A stretch of 64,000 nt of DNA from Mucilaginibacter straminoryzae (GCF_022953055.1 NZ_JALJEJ010000002.1:186001-250000), one strand, 5' to 3'. Shown: positions 42,496 through 52,052, numbered from the stretch's first letter. Translations and numbers: made by a program. Notes: a model not told the origin generated them from the letters alone.

Positions 42496-43941
42496 ATGAA
42501 ACTTTTCAAGCAGTTAACTTTATTCGTCACTTTCCTTTCATGCATGGGCATTATGTCCTCATGCAATAAATACCTCGACGTGGTGCCCAAAGGGCAGCAG
42601 GTGATCGAAAGCACCAATGATTATTACAACATGGTAGCGCTGCCCAACCGCGGCTACCCCATCAATAATTTCCAGTACCTGGTAGACGACATGTGGATCA
42701 AGGAGTCCTATGTGATCGGTCAGCCTAAGAGTATCGATATTGTCAATTTTACTTTTGACGAGCAGTTTAACCGTCCAGACCTGCTTACCGCAAGTTCATT
42801 CTACAACCAGTGCTACAGCTACATTAACCGCTGGAACATGATTATTACCCTGGTGGATGGCAGTAACGGCGACGACCCGGCGAAAAAGGTACTGGCAAAA
42901 TCTGAAGCGCGTATGCTGCGCGCCTTTGATTATTTCCTGCTCATCAACGTTTATGCTAAATCTTACGACCCGTCTACAGCAGGTACAGATGGTGGTGTTT
43001 GCATCATGGACAAATACGACCTGGAGGCAACACCTAAAAAATCTACGGTTGCAGAAGTGTATGATTTCATTCAGAAAGACATTGATGAATCGATCCCAAA
43101 CCTACAGGAAAAACCGGTAGACCCCTACCACCCTTCCCTGGCTTTTGCTTATGCGTTGAAAGCAAAAGTGCATCTGTTTAGAAAGCAGTATGCCGAAGCT
43201 AAAGCTGCAGCTCTAAAATCATTAAGCTACAACAACCAGATCTTCGACCTGGTGAAGTATACCTCGCAGGGCGGCCCGACAGCACTGCCAACTACCGCAG
43301 CCAATAACCCCGAAGTTTTAAGCTTTATGTACATGACGGGCTACAACGAGATGAACTTCGCCTATACCTATATTATCAGCCCTGAGTTAAAGCAGTTGTT
43401 TGGCAGTAACGACGCCCGTTTCAACCTTTTCTTTACTACCGGCCCAAGTTCATTCCTGGATGCGGGTTCTGGTACTGCCTTCTGGAACGTCCCTTACACC
43501 AAATTCTTCTACCCTACAGTAGGTTTGAAAACTACCGAAGTTTACCTGATGCTGGCCGAGTGTTACGCTCGTGAAGGGAACCTGACAGAGGCCATGAACA
43601 TCGTGAACAACCTTCGCAGCAAACGGATCACCCAGGCCAGCCAGGCACAATTAGCCGTTCCTGCTACCACGAAGGCTACGATGGATATCATCATCCAGGA
43701 GCGCCGCAAGGAATTGCTGTTTGGCTTTAACCGCTTCTTTGACCTGAAGCGCTTTAACCTGGAACCCGATTACGCTAAAACCATCGTACGCAAGTTCCCG
43801 ATCGTGAACACTACCGTACCGCAGCAAACCTATACCCTGCAGCCTAATTCGCGGATGTACATTATTCCTTTCGGGCAGGATGTGCTGCGGAAGAACCCTT
43901 CACTGACACTTAACACCAACGAAACTATACCGTTTAGGTAA
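42496..43941 (+). CDS. SusD/RagB-family outer-membrane lipoprotein
   Basis: 481 residues with a lipoprotein signal (MKLFKQLTLFVTFLSCMGIMSSC, lipid-attached Cys at 23) and the SusD start NKYLDVVPKGQQV. TPR-like helices span the middle (KSEARMLRAFDYFLLINVYAK; FAYALKAKVHLFRKQYAEA). The C-terminus has the conserved TTEVYLMLAECYAREG and IQERRKELLFGFNRFFDLKRFN. It binds substrate at the cell surface and caps the SusC barrel. The gene lies 12 bp after susC and 9 bp before the metalloprotease, so all are cotranscribed. Confidence 0.95.
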   Translation: MKLFKQLTLFVTFLSCMGIMSSCNKYLDVVPKGQQVIESTNDYYNMVALPNRGYPINNFQYLVDDMWIKESYVIGQPKSIDIVNFTFDEQFNRPDLLTASSFYNQCYSYINRWNMIITLVDGSNGDDPAKKVLAKSEARMLRAFDYFLLINVYAKSYDPSTAGTDGGVCIMDKYDLEATPKKSTVAEVYDFIQKDIDESIPNLQEKPVDPYHPSLAFAYALKAKVHLFRKQYAEAKAAALKSLSYNNQIFDLVKYTSQGGPTALPTTAANNPEVLSFMYMTGYNEMNFAYTYIISPELKQLFGSNDARFNLFFTTGPSSFLDAGSGTAFWNVPYTKFFYPTVGLKTTEVYLMLAECYAREGNLTEAMNIVNNLRSKRITQASQAQLAVPATTKATMDIIIQERRKELLFGFNRFFDLKRFNLEPDYAKTIVRKFPIVNTTVPQQTYTLQPNSRMYIIPFGQDVLRKNPSLTLNTNETIPFR

Positions 43942-43950
43942 GCTAATTTT

Positions 43951-46398
43951 ATGAAATACATCTTATCACTGGCGCTGATGCTGAGCTTCATGCTCAGCTT
44001 CGCCCAGCATCCGGTTAGCCCCGCAGCAAAACCAGATTCTGTAAAAAAACCGGCAACGTTAATGCCGTATAGCAAAGTTATACCTGCTACTGCCATTCAA
44101 AAGCATGGCATGTTTACGGTAGACTATGTGGACAATAAGTACTACTTTGAAATACCCGATTCACTGATTGGCCGCTACTTTCTGGCAGTGACACGATATG
44201 TGGGCACGCCGCAGGGCGCACGGATCTATGGTGGCGAAGAAGCCAACGAGCAGTCGGTTTATTTTGAACGGATGGAAGGCAATAAACTGTTGCTGAGGGC
44301 AGTGGTTTACCGCCAGGACAGCGAAGATAGCACGCAGGCCATTTACAAAGCCGTACAGAACTCTAATGTAAACCCGGTTGTAGCCGCGTTTGATATTAAA
44401 GCGATTAACCAGGCAGAACACCGTTCGGTAATTGATGTAACAGACCTGCTGAAAAAAGACAACGCTGTTTTCTCTATCTCGGCTGATAGCAAATCAGAAG
44501 CAAAACTGGGTGGATTACTTGACGACCGCTCGTTCATCACCCGCGTAAATGCCTACCCTATCAATATCGAGGTGAAGACCATGAAAACCTATTCTTCATC
44601 CGGCGTAGGGATACAGGCCGGCAGAGCAGCGGGGGCCGTCACTTTTAACATGAACCTTTCGATGGTACTGTTGCCGAAGGTTCCGATGAAAAAACGCCTT
44701 TTTGATGAGCGTGTAGGTTATTTCGCCAACAGGTATACATTGTTTAAGGATAGCAGCCAGCGCAGCAGCACGCTTGATTTTATTCAGCGTTACCGGTTAG
44801 AACCGAAGCCCGAAGATGTAGATAAATACAACAGAGGCATTCTGGTTGAACCACGCAAACAAATTGTTTATTACATCGATCCGGCGACGCCAAAAAAATG
44901 GCGGCCATATTTAATCGCTGGTGTAAACGACTGGCAGAAAGCCTTCGAACAAGCAGGGTTTAAGAACGCCATTGTTGCCAAAGAATGGCCGGAAAATGAT
45001 AGCACGATGAGCTTGGAAGATGCGCGTTTTTCGGTGATCAGGTATGCCGCTTCTGAAACACCCAATGCCTACGGTCCGCGTATTTCTGATCCGCGCAGCG
45101 GCGAAATTATAGAGGCGCACGTGGTATGGTTCCATAACGTAATGAAATTACTGCACGGCTGGTACATGATCCAGGCAGGTGCGGTAGACCCCCGTGCACG
45201 AAAAATGAAGTTCGATGATGAACTCATGGGCGAGCTGATCCGCTTTGTATCATCTCATGAAGTTGGCCATACGCTTGGTTTAAGGCACAACATGGGCGCC
45301 AGCAGCCAAACACCTGTAGAAAATCTTCGTAACAAAAAGTGGGTGGAAGCAAACGGCCATACGGTATCAATAATGGACTATGCTCGTTTCAACTATGTTG
45401 CCCAGCCGGAAGACCATATCGGAAAAGCAGGAATCTATCCCCGCATCGGCATTTACGATAAATGGGCCATCCAATGGGGTTACCGCGTGTTTCCGGGCAA
45501 CCAGACGACCGAACAAGAAAGCAAATTACTTAATAAGCTGACGGTTGATAGCCTGACTAAAAACCCGCGTTTGTGGTTTGGCGGCGAAGGCAAGAACGAA
45601 GACCCGAGAAGCCAGTCTGAAGACCTGGGTGATGATGTGGTGAAAGCCAATGAATACGGTATCAAGAACCTCAAAAGAGTAGTGCCTCAATTACCAGAGT
45701 GGACTAAAGAAGAAGGTGACCTGTATGATAACCTGGCAGAAATGCACAAAACAGCGGTAGCCCAATACCAGCGTTATTTATTTCATGTGATGAAGAACAT
45801 CGCGGGCCGTTATGTTACTGTTAAAAGCGTGGAACAGTCTGGTCCGGTTTATACACCGGTTCCCCGTGCACGCGTTAAGGAAACCATCAGTTATGTAGGC
45901 CGTAACGTATTTGAAGCCCCTTTATGGTTATATCCGCAAAGCATCACCAGTAAAACAGGTGCTAAAACGGCAGATGATATTATCGACCTTCAAAACCAGA
46001 TCATGAACGTACTGCTGGCGCCGACGTTGCTGTATAATCTTAATAATATCGCGCTGCAATCGAATGATCCCTACCCCGTTGCAGAATATCTTAAAGATGT
46101 AGAAAAACAGGTATGGAAACCATTTGGAAAAAACGCGCTAAGCAATAGCATCCGGCGCAGTTTGCAGCGTTCTTACGTAGAAAAGCTGGATTTCATCATC
46201 AATCCCAGACAGGTTAAAGATGGCGTAATGCGTTCGAACACCCAGCGCGACGACACCCGGCTTTTGGCTTTAGCCCATGCTAGAAAATTAAAAAGTGATG
46301 TAAAGCTGCTTGCTGCGGCCGATGTACGAAACGCTGATCATTACCGCGATATTATTCATCAAATAGACAAGATTTTGTACGATCAAAACAAATTATAA
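43951..46398 (+). CDS. Zinc-dependent metalloprotease of the metzincin type (DUF5117/DUF4953-like), exported
   Basis: 815 residues with a signal peptide (about 1-20, ILSLALMLSFMLSFAQH). A large N-terminal beta domain (about 50-290) has YFEIPDSLIGRYFLAVTRYV and FNMNLSMVLLPKVPMKKRLFDERVGYF. The protease core carries HEVGHTLGLRH (H436, H440, H446 as zinc ligands, E437 as catalyst) and a Met-turn in SIMDYARFNYVAQPED. This pattern occurs in Bacteroidota proteases that often sit next to SusC/SusD pairs and whose substrates are unknown. It is tightly linked to susD (9-bp gap) and the DUF3347 gene (4-bp gap). A role in trimming proteins or peptides for SusCD import is inference. Confidence 0.88.
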   Translation: MKYILSLALMLSFMLSFAQHPVSPAAKPDSVKKPATLMPYSKVIPATAIQKHGMFTVDYVDNKYYFEIPDSLIGRYFLAVTRYVGTPQGARIYGGEEANEQSVYFERMEGNKLLLRAVVYRQDSEDSTQAIYKAVQNSNVNPVVAAFDIKAINQAEHRSVIDVTDLLKKDNAVFSISADSKSEAKLGGLLDDRSFITRVNAYPINIEVKTMKTYSSSGVGIQAGRAAGAVTFNMNLSMVLLPKVPMKKRLFDERVGYFANRYTLFKDSSQRSSTLDFIQRYRLEPKPEDVDKYNRGILVEPRKQIVYYIDPATPKKWRPYLIAGVNDWQKAFEQAGFKNAIVAKEWPENDSTMSLEDARFSVIRYAASETPNAYGPRISDPRSGEIIEAHVVWFHNVMKLLHGWYMIQAGAVDPRARKMKFDDELMGELIRFVSSHEVGHTLGLRHNMGASSQTPVENLRNKKWVEANGHTVSIMDYARFNYVAQPEDHIGKAGIYPRIGIYDKWAIQWGYRVFPGNQTTEQESKLLNKLTVDSLTKNPRLWFGGEGKNEDPRSQSEDLGDDVVKANEYGIKNLKRVVPQLPEWTKEEGDLYDNLAEMHKTAVAQYQRYLFHVMKNIAGRYVTVKSVEQSGPVYTPVPRARVKETISYVGRNVFEAPLWLYPQSITSKTGAKTADDIIDLQNQIMNVLLAPTLLYNLNNIALQSNDPYPVAEYLKDVEKQVWKPFGKNALSNSIRRSLQRSYVEKLDFIINPRQVKDGVMRSNTQRDDTRLLALAHARKLKSDVKLLAAADVRNADHYRDIIHQIDKILYDQNKL

Positions 46399-46402
46399 AC
46401 CC

Positions 46403-46912
46403 ATGATAAAACAACTAAAATCTACCTTGATCCTGCTTTTGCTGCTGGCAACCGGCAAATTTGCGGTAGCCCAGCAGGACACCGCTATCGCCATCCGCAA
46501 CAACAAAGTATTACCAGCCTATGTGGCACTGCACGGCAAATTGATCCAGTCGGATTTTGCGGGTGCTACTGCTGCCGCTAAAACATTGACTGAAGAATTG
46601 CCAAAGATCCATCTGCGTTCGCATGACCTGAATGACCTGATGTCGCTGAAAGTCCTTCGTAAAGAAACAGTAGATGCCGCAAATACAGTTGCAACAGCGC
46701 CCAATATTAACGAGCAACGCAAGCAATTCGCCGTATTATCGCAAAAGCTATGGGAACTGGCAGGCAGGTACAGGTTCATTAAAGAATCGACCATTTATTA
46801 CAACCAATGCCCCATGACGGGCGTTACCTGGATCAGCGATAATAAGACTATCCAGAACCCCTACTACCCTAAAAATATGCTCACCTGCGGCGAGATCAAA
46901 GCCCAGTTGTAA
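46403..46912 (+). CDS. DUF3347 domain-containing exported protein
   Basis: 169 residues with a signal peptide (about 1-23, LILLLLLATGKFAVAQ). The DUF3347 domain covers about 40-165: LPAYVALHGKLIQSDFAGATAAAKTL, a helical stretch and the conserved end ESTIYYNQCPMTGVTWISDNKTIQNPYYPKNMLTCG. Two Cys residues (in CPM and LTCG) could bind a metal such as copper or form a disulfide; DUF3347 is often linked to copper efflux proteins. Why it is coupled to a metalloprotease and SusCD here is not clear. It ends the operon at the terminator at 46944. Confidence 0.85.
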   Translation: MIKQLKSTLILLLLLATGKFAVAQQDTAIAIRNNKVLPAYVALHGKLIQSDFAGATAAAKTLTEELPKIHLRSHDLNDLMSLKVLRKETVDAANTVATAPNINEQRKQFAVLSQKLWELAGRYRFIKESTIYYNQCPMTGVTWISDNKTIQNPYYPKNMLTCGEIKAQL

Positions 46913-46943
46913 GTACCGCTAATTTTCTAAGTTAGTATTGATA

Positions 46944-46983
46944 GAACCGCTTCAAGTTAAATACATTGAGGCGGTTTTCTTTT
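46944..46983 (+). terminator. Rho-independent terminator after the SusCD-protease operon
   Basis: GAACCGCTTCAA (46944-46955) pairs with TTGAGGCGGTTTTC around a 10-base loop, with one G-U pair, followed by a T-rich run to 46983. It is 32 bp past the DUF3347 stop. Confidence 0.75.
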
Positions 46984-47050
46984 TCCTGCGAAACTGTTCC
47001 TGTTAAAGGCTTTATTCTTTTTAACTTAGCCGGACAATTTGCTGATTTCC

Positions 47051-49762
47051 ATGGCTACCAAACGTCCGGGTTTCTTCACCCTCGCTGCATCTTTATTTCT
47101 GCTGTCTTCCTGTCATTCGTTTTTAGGATCTGATAAAAAAGGTTCTGACGATCAAACGAACTATCATTCTGCTTATGACGATAGCACCTTAAACCGAAGT
47201 AAATTACCGGTGATGATGCCGTATAACCGGATCATTCAACCTGCCGGTGAACTGATTACCTACGGCAGCCCGGAGGTAGAGAACCATAGCCTCGACTTGA
47301 AACAGATAGAGGGTACAGACCTGATCGCCGTGGAAGACCGTTACGGCATCGCCATTATCAATAAAGCAACCAAAAAACTGGTGAGCCGGTGGGCCTACCC
47401 CAACGAGAATATTTATCGCGGACTGATGAGTACCTATTCAGGTATAGAGGTAGCTAAAATAGGCGGGCAGGTACACATTTTCTGGAGCGCGGCCAGCGGC
47501 GATACCGGGAAATCAGTAGTGTTAGATGCCGTTTGGGACGGGCAGAACATCAAGATTAACGATACCATTAACTTTGCACCGGAAGCCCCTGCCCCACTGG
47601 CCCTGCCAAATGAAGTAGCTATTAACCAGGAAAACGGAAAGTATTACCTCTACGTGGTACTGAACGGTAATAACAAGCTGGTAAAAATTGATGTGGTTGA
47701 TAAAAAAACCGTATGGTCTGTCCCTACCGGTGCTGCACCTTATGGCCTTACCATTGTTAAAGGCAGGGCTTTTGTAACCAACTGGGGCGGCAACATCCCT
47801 ACCGAAGGCACCAAGGACGAGACAGCGGGTATCCCTTACGGAAAGGTATATACTAATCCGGTTACCGGCGCTACCCGCGAAGGCACTGTCGGCGTGTTTG
47901 ATATTACGGACGGCAAGCAGATCAAAAATATTGAAGTGGGCCTGCACCCGAACGATATTATTTCGAATCACAAGGAAGACCGGCTGTATGTGACCAATAG
48001 TAACAGCGATGCGGTATCTGTTATTGATGTGGCGACATTACAAAAAACAGCAGACATTTCTGTTAAGATCAATACCGGCGAAGCAGGCTTTATTGGAGAT
48101 TCGCCCAACGCGCTGACCATCAGCCCGGACGACCGTACGCTGTACGTTGCTAATGGCATGGACAATGCCATAGCCGTAATTAAACTGAACGAAGGTAAAG
48201 CAGGAAAAGTAGCCGGTTATATCCCAACAGAAGCCTACCCAGGCGGCCTGGCAATGGATAACGACCAACTTTATGTGGCCAACCTGGAAGGCGAAGGCGC
48301 ACGTGTAAGCACTAAAGAAATTAAAGGCGCAAAAGGGGAAGCCGAAAATTTTGACGGCGAGGCCTATAACTCGCATCACCAGAAGGCAACCATATCGATC
48401 ATTCCATTACCTGATGACGCTACCCTGGTCAGCTACACCAAAAAGGTAAAAGACCTGATGCTGGATTTCCGTACGGATTTGGCAAAACTTACCCCAAGAC
48501 CTAACCAGCCTGAACGGCCGATGCCCGAACGTGTCGGCGAGCCGTCGGTGTTTAAGCATGTTATTTATATTATCAAAGAAAACCGCACTTACGACCAGGT
48601 TTTAGGCGACCTGCCGCAAGGGAATGGTCGTAAAGAGCTGTGCGTTTTCGGAGACAGCATTACCCCCAACCAACACCAACTGGCTAAAAACTTTGTACTG
48701 CTGGATAACTATTATGCTTCCGGAAAATGTTCTGCAGAAGGGCACCAATGGACAGATGCCGGAATGGCTTCTGACTATATCGAGAAGAACGTTAGGGCAT
48801 GGTTCCGCAGTTACCCGCACGTGCAAACAGATGCGATGGTGTATAACAAGAAAGGCTTTATCTGGAATAATGCCGCCGACCATGGCCGCAGCGTCAGGAT
48901 ATACGGCGAAGCGTCGCTACCGGATATCGACCCCAAACTTACCTGGACGAACATTTACGACAATTATAAATCCGGTAAGCCGCTTAAATTTTTTAACAGA
49001 AGCACGATTGCGCGCGTAAGGCCGATGCTGTCGCAAAATTATCCCGCATCTGATTACCTGAAAATCACCGATCAGATACGCGCAGATGCCTTTATTAAAG
49101 AGCTTAAAGATTTTGAGAAAAAACCCGGCGACCAGTTCCCTAACCTGTGTGTAATGGCACTTTCTACAGACCATACCGTGGGTACACGCCCGGGTATGCC
49201 TACCCCCCGCGCCATGGTTGCCGATAACGACCTGGCCGTCGGCCGGATTGTAGAAGCCATCAGCAAAAGTCGTTTCTGGAAAAACACGGTGATATTCATT
49301 ACGGAAGACGATTCGCAGGCCGGTTGGGACCATGTTTCCGCTTACCGTACCACCGGAAATGTGATCAGCCCGTATAGCCGCCAGCAAAGAGCTATCTCTA
49401 CCAATTACAACCAAACTTCTGTCGTTCGTTCCATCGAGCAGATCCTTGGCATCCCTCCGATGAACCTGATGGATGCTACCGCCCTGCCGATGTTTAATTG
49501 TTTTACCCAAAAAGCGTCCGCTTACACCTACACCGCGGTACCTAATAAGGTTAGGCTAAACGAGATGAACCCGGGCTTGTCTTCATTAAAAGGGAAATCG
49601 CTCTATTATGCAAGGCAATCCTTGCGCCCCGAGTATGACCATGTGGATGGAGGAAATGACGGTATCATGAACCGTATATTATGGTATTACGCAAAAGGAG
49701 CTAAACTATATCCCGAAAAACTTGCCGGTAAAGCCGAAGCAGACGATGATGACGACGATTAG
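47051..49762 (+). CDS. Lipoprotein with YncE-type beta-propeller and phosphoesterase (PF04185-like) domain
   Basis: 903 residues from the ATG at 47051; a TTG at 47039 would only add four residues. The lipoprotein signal is MATKRPGFFTLAASLFLLSSC with Cys at 21. Residues about 70-480 form a YVTN-like beta-propeller (HPNDIISNHKEDRLYVTNSNSDAVSVIDVA; DDRTLYVANGMDNAIAVIKLN). Residues about 500-880 carry a phosphoesterase/alkaline-phosphatase-like domain (VIYIIKENRTYDQVLGDLPQGNG; CSAEGHQWTDAGMASDY; VIFITEDDSQAGWDHVSAYR). The C-terminus ends in six Asp residues (EADDDDDD). Such fusions occur in soil bacteria; the phosphodiester substrate is not known. It has its own gap upstream and no partner downstream. 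Confidence 0.85.
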   Translation: MATKRPGFFTLAASLFLLSSCHSFLGSDKKGSDDQTNYHSAYDDSTLNRSKLPVMMPYNRIIQPAGELITYGSPEVENHSLDLKQIEGTDLIAVEDRYGIAIINKATKKLVSRWAYPNENIYRGLMSTYSGIEVAKIGGQVHIFWSAASGDTGKSVVLDAVWDGQNIKINDTINFAPEAPAPLALPNEVAINQENGKYYLYVVLNGNNKLVKIDVVDKKTVWSVPTGAAPYGLTIVKGRAFVTNWGGNIPTEGTKDETAGIPYGKVYTNPVTGATREGTVGVFDITDGKQIKNIEVGLHPNDIISNHKEDRLYVTNSNSDAVSVIDVATLQKTADISVKINTGEAGFIGDSPNALTISPDDRTLYVANGMDNAIAVIKLNEGKAGKVAGYIPTEAYPGGLAMDNDQLYVANLEGEGARVSTKEIKGAKGEAENFDGEAYNSHHQKATISIIPLPDDATLVSYTKKVKDLMLDFRTDLAKLTPRPNQPERPMPERVGEPSVFKHVIYIIKENRTYDQVLGDLPQGNGRKELCVFGDSITPNQHQLAKNFVLLDNYYASGKCSAEGHQWTDAGMASDYIEKNVRAWFRSYPHVQTDAMVYNKKGFIWNNAADHGRSVRIYGEASLPDIDPKLTWTNIYDNYKSGKPLKFFNRSTIARVRPMLSQNYPASDYLKITDQIRADAFIKELKDFEKKPGDQFPNLCVMALSTDHTVGTRPGMPTPRAMVADNDLAVGRIVEAISKSRFWKNTVIFITEDDSQAGWDHVSAYRTTGNVISPYSRQQRAISTNYNQTSVVRSIEQILGIPPMNLMDATALPMFNCFTQKASAYTYTAVPNKVRLNEMNPGLSSLKGKSLYYARQSLRPEYDHVDGGNDGIMNRILWYYAKGAKLYPEKLAGKAEADDDDDD

Positions 49763-49883
49763 CACATATGGCTAAAGCAGCAAAGAAATAGCAGCTGATT
49801 CAGCCTCAGGCTTTTATTAAAATATCAAAACCTTTTTTGAAATTAAGCCTTAATTGCGTAAAATTGCACACTCAAAAATAACC

Positions 49884-49957
49884 GCGCCTATAGCTCAGTC
49901 GGTTAGAGTAGAAGACTCATAATCTTTTGGTCCCTGGTTCGAGCCCAGGTGGGCGCA
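49884..49957 (+). tRNA. tRNA-Met (anticodon CAT)
   Basis: A 74-base cloverleaf with acceptor GCGCCTA/TGGGCGC, D-arm GCTC/GAGT, anticodon arm GAAGA-CTCATAA-TCTTT with CAT at 49918-49920, variable loop TGGTC, T-arm CCTGG-TTCGAGC-CCAGG and discriminator A at 49957; CCA is not encoded. The anticodon stem has a G-U at its base and the D-stem has one G-U pair, so it is somewhat weaker than usual but intact. The acceptor starts with a normal G-C pair and the loop lacks three G-C pairs under the anticodon, indicating the elongator type rather than the initiator. A terminator follows at 49984. Confidence 0.92.
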
Positions 49958-49983
49958 CGAAATGTGATTTTTTAGAATCACGA

Positions 49984-50016
49984 AACCCTCTAAATCGCTG
50001 ATTCAGAGGGTTTTTT
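49984..50016 (+). terminator. Rho-independent terminator after tRNA-Met
   Basis: AACCCTCT (49984-49991) pairs exactly with AGAGGGTT (50005-50012), followed by six T residues. Confidence 0.85.
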
Positions 50017-50463
50017 ATTTTATTCCAGTCTATATCAATCCTTACGAATGCACGCTTTGGAACACCAATCCGGCACCCTGAAATTAGTTTTTAATTTTAG
50101 GCGCATTTATGAGTTAATGAACTGTAAAACAGTATTTTAAGTCTTTAAATAAGCATCAAAAAAGACTCAAATAGACTGCAAATTCAAATCTTTCCTGCGC
50201 CCCTCTTGCGCCCTGAAAAATGACGGTTTCAGGCGGTAATTGGAGAATACGGCTACCTTGACCACCAAATTCCGTATTTAGGGGATCAATTATCGCTGGT
50301 GAAACATTCACGACCGCTAAATGCAATAAAAGACACCCATATTATCGCCTGTGCATCAGTAATTTAGGCAAACCATCTGTTCATTTAAAAGCAAACTGTA
50401 AACCTGGCAAACGGCTACTTCTAACCGGAAGAACACCAATAATAACCATAAACTTAAATTCAA
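50017..50463. other. Gene-free stretch of 447 bp between tRNA-Met and the accessory locus
   Basis: No credible coding sequence is present. The 7-mer TGCGCCC occurs twice, at 50196-50202 and 50207-50213, 11 bp apart; its reverse complement GGGCGCA is the 3' end of the tRNA plus discriminator. Further on, TTGACCACC near 50258 resembles sequence at the ends of some IS21-type elements. These are faint signs of an old integration or IS scar, not proof. The promoter of the beta-helix lipoprotein must lie in the last 150 bases. Confidence 0.5.
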
Positions 50464-52002
50464 ATGAAAAGAATCCTGATCATCTCGGCGCTTGGTATAT
50501 CCCTTGTCGCGTGCAAAAAACAACTGGTAAATACTACACCTGTTGATGATGTTTCGAAAAGCCACAAAACATCGGTTAACACCATTGGAAAAATCTATTA
50601 TGTTGACTCTACCGGCAGTGATACCAACGATGGTTTAAGCACATTAACACCATGGAAATCTATTGATAAAGTTAACAGTATCACCTTTAGCCCGGGAGAC
50701 CAAATCCTGTTTAAATGCGGAAATTCATGGTCCGGGCAATTGCACCCCAGAGGGTCTGGCGCAAGCGGTACACCTATTGTAATCGATCAATATGGTACAG
50801 GTAATAAACCTGTTATTCGCGGGCCGGGAACAAAGTCTTCTGCCGGTGTACTATTATATAACCAATCTTATTGGGAAATTAATAACCTGGAGGTTACCAA
50901 TTATTATTCAGGAGGCGATACGCTTCTCCGTGGTATTTTTGTAACCAATACCAATTTGACAACAAAAGCCAATTACATCCATATCAACAACTGTTATGTA
51001 CACGATGTTAATGCTTATGGTTATGCAGCCAGCCCCACCTTGTATTCTAAGCTTACAGGCGGTATAATTCTATACGGCTATTTTGATGATCTGCAAGTAA
51101 GGAAATGCCACGTGGCCAATTGTACGGTAGAGGGTTTACGCACCCTTCCCTACCCATCCGGAACCGGGTTATCTACCAATGTTAAGTTTATAAGCAACAC
51201 CATAGAAAATATTTACGGAGACGGGATAGTTTTAAGTACTGTAAGCGCCGGGCTGATTGACAGTAACGTAGTAAAAAATGCCTGTATGTCTAACGACCAG
51301 GATTACGCAGGTTGCTGGACCTATCACAGCCAGAATTCTATTATCTCTCATAACGAAGTGTATAACCTGGCCGGAGGACGAGGGGACGGCGAAGCCTTTG
51401 ATGCTGATGAAAATACCGATGGTGATATCTATGAATATAACTATACCCATGATAATGCAAACGGATTTATGGAGTTTATGCCTTCCGCCGCTAACATCAT
51501 CGTGCGATACAACGTTAGCGTAAATGATTGTAAAGCCGGGGTAAGGTTATTCAATTACTTACCCAGTACTACGTCTAACTCACTGTATAACAACGTATGG
51601 TATATCACCAACAATATGAGCAAGCTAATAGACTGTTACTCTGCTGCAGGCTTTAACGGCACTCTGAAAAATAATATCCTTTTTTGCACGGGCACGGTTA
51701 CGAAATTCTGTAAATCTTCAGCCGGAACCTCAAGCACTTGCCTCAATAATTGCTTCTACCCTGGCTCCATCACCTCTGTTAACGGGCCTGTCGGGACTGT
51801 TTCTGGCAACATCACCACAAATCCATCTTTTGTAAATGCTGGGTTTCATAGCGTTGGCCTTTCATCAGGAACTGCCTATAAACTCAACAGCGGATCGCCT
51901 TGCCTTAGTGCTGGCGTATTAGTGAGCGGTAATGGAGGTTATGATTATAGCCATAACTTGTTAACCACCGGCAACCCGGATATGGGCGCCTTCCAAAATT
52001 GA
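50464..52002 (+). CDS. Right-handed parallel beta-helix lipoprotein (pectate-lyase-like fold)
   Basis: 512 residues with a lipoprotein signal (MKRILIISALGISLVAC, Cys at 17). After a short linker the domain opens with IYYVDSTGSDTNDGLSTLTPWKSIDKVN, the usual start of DUF1565/pectin-lyase-fold proteins. Repeated beta-helix coils with NxxI/NxVxN patterns follow (NYIHINNCYVHDV, VKFISNTIENIYGDGIVLS, NSIISHNEVYNL, YEYNYTHDN, IIVRYNVSVND), and the end is LNSGSPCLSAGV...NPDMGAFQN. The fold fits polysaccharide lyases and glycosidases acting on uronates or galactans, but no specific catalytic set is recognised. It is the first gene of the accessory locus and ends at a strong hairpin. Confidence 0.85.
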   Translation: MKRILIISALGISLVACKKQLVNTTPVDDVSKSHKTSVNTIGKIYYVDSTGSDTNDGLSTLTPWKSIDKVNSITFSPGDQILFKCGNSWSGQLHPRGSGASGTPIVIDQYGTGNKPVIRGPGTKSSAGVLLYNQSYWEINNLEVTNYYSGGDTLLRGIFVTNTNLTTKANYIHINNCYVHDVNAYGYAASPTLYSKLTGGIILYGYFDDLQVRKCHVANCTVEGLRTLPYPSGTGLSTNVKFISNTIENIYGDGIVLSTVSAGLIDSNVVKNACMSNDQDYAGCWTYHSQNSIISHNEVYNLAGGRGDGEAFDADENTDGDIYEYNYTHDNANGFMEFMPSAANIIVRYNVSVNDCKAGVRLFNYLPSTTSNSLYNNVWYITNNMSKLIDCYSAAGFNGTLKNNILFCTGTVTKFCKSSAGTSSTCLNNCFYPGSITSVNGPVGTVSGNITTNPSFVNAGFHSVGLSSGTAYKLNSGSPCLSAGVLVSGNGGYDYSHNLLTTGNPDMGAFQN

Positions 52003-52052
52003 CGCGAAATAGAAATCGCGGCATCAATATCACCGAATCTACTCCTATTGCT

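Noticed and set aside
48917..49510. Minus-strand open frame of 197 codons inside the phosphoesterase gene
   Set aside because: It is antisense to the conserved phosphoesterase domain; a shadow frame.
49961..49982. GTGATT ... AATCAC after the tRNA as a CRP/FNR box
   Set aside because: The spacing between GTGA and TCAC is ten rather than six bases; it is more likely part of the hairpin before the tRNA terminator.
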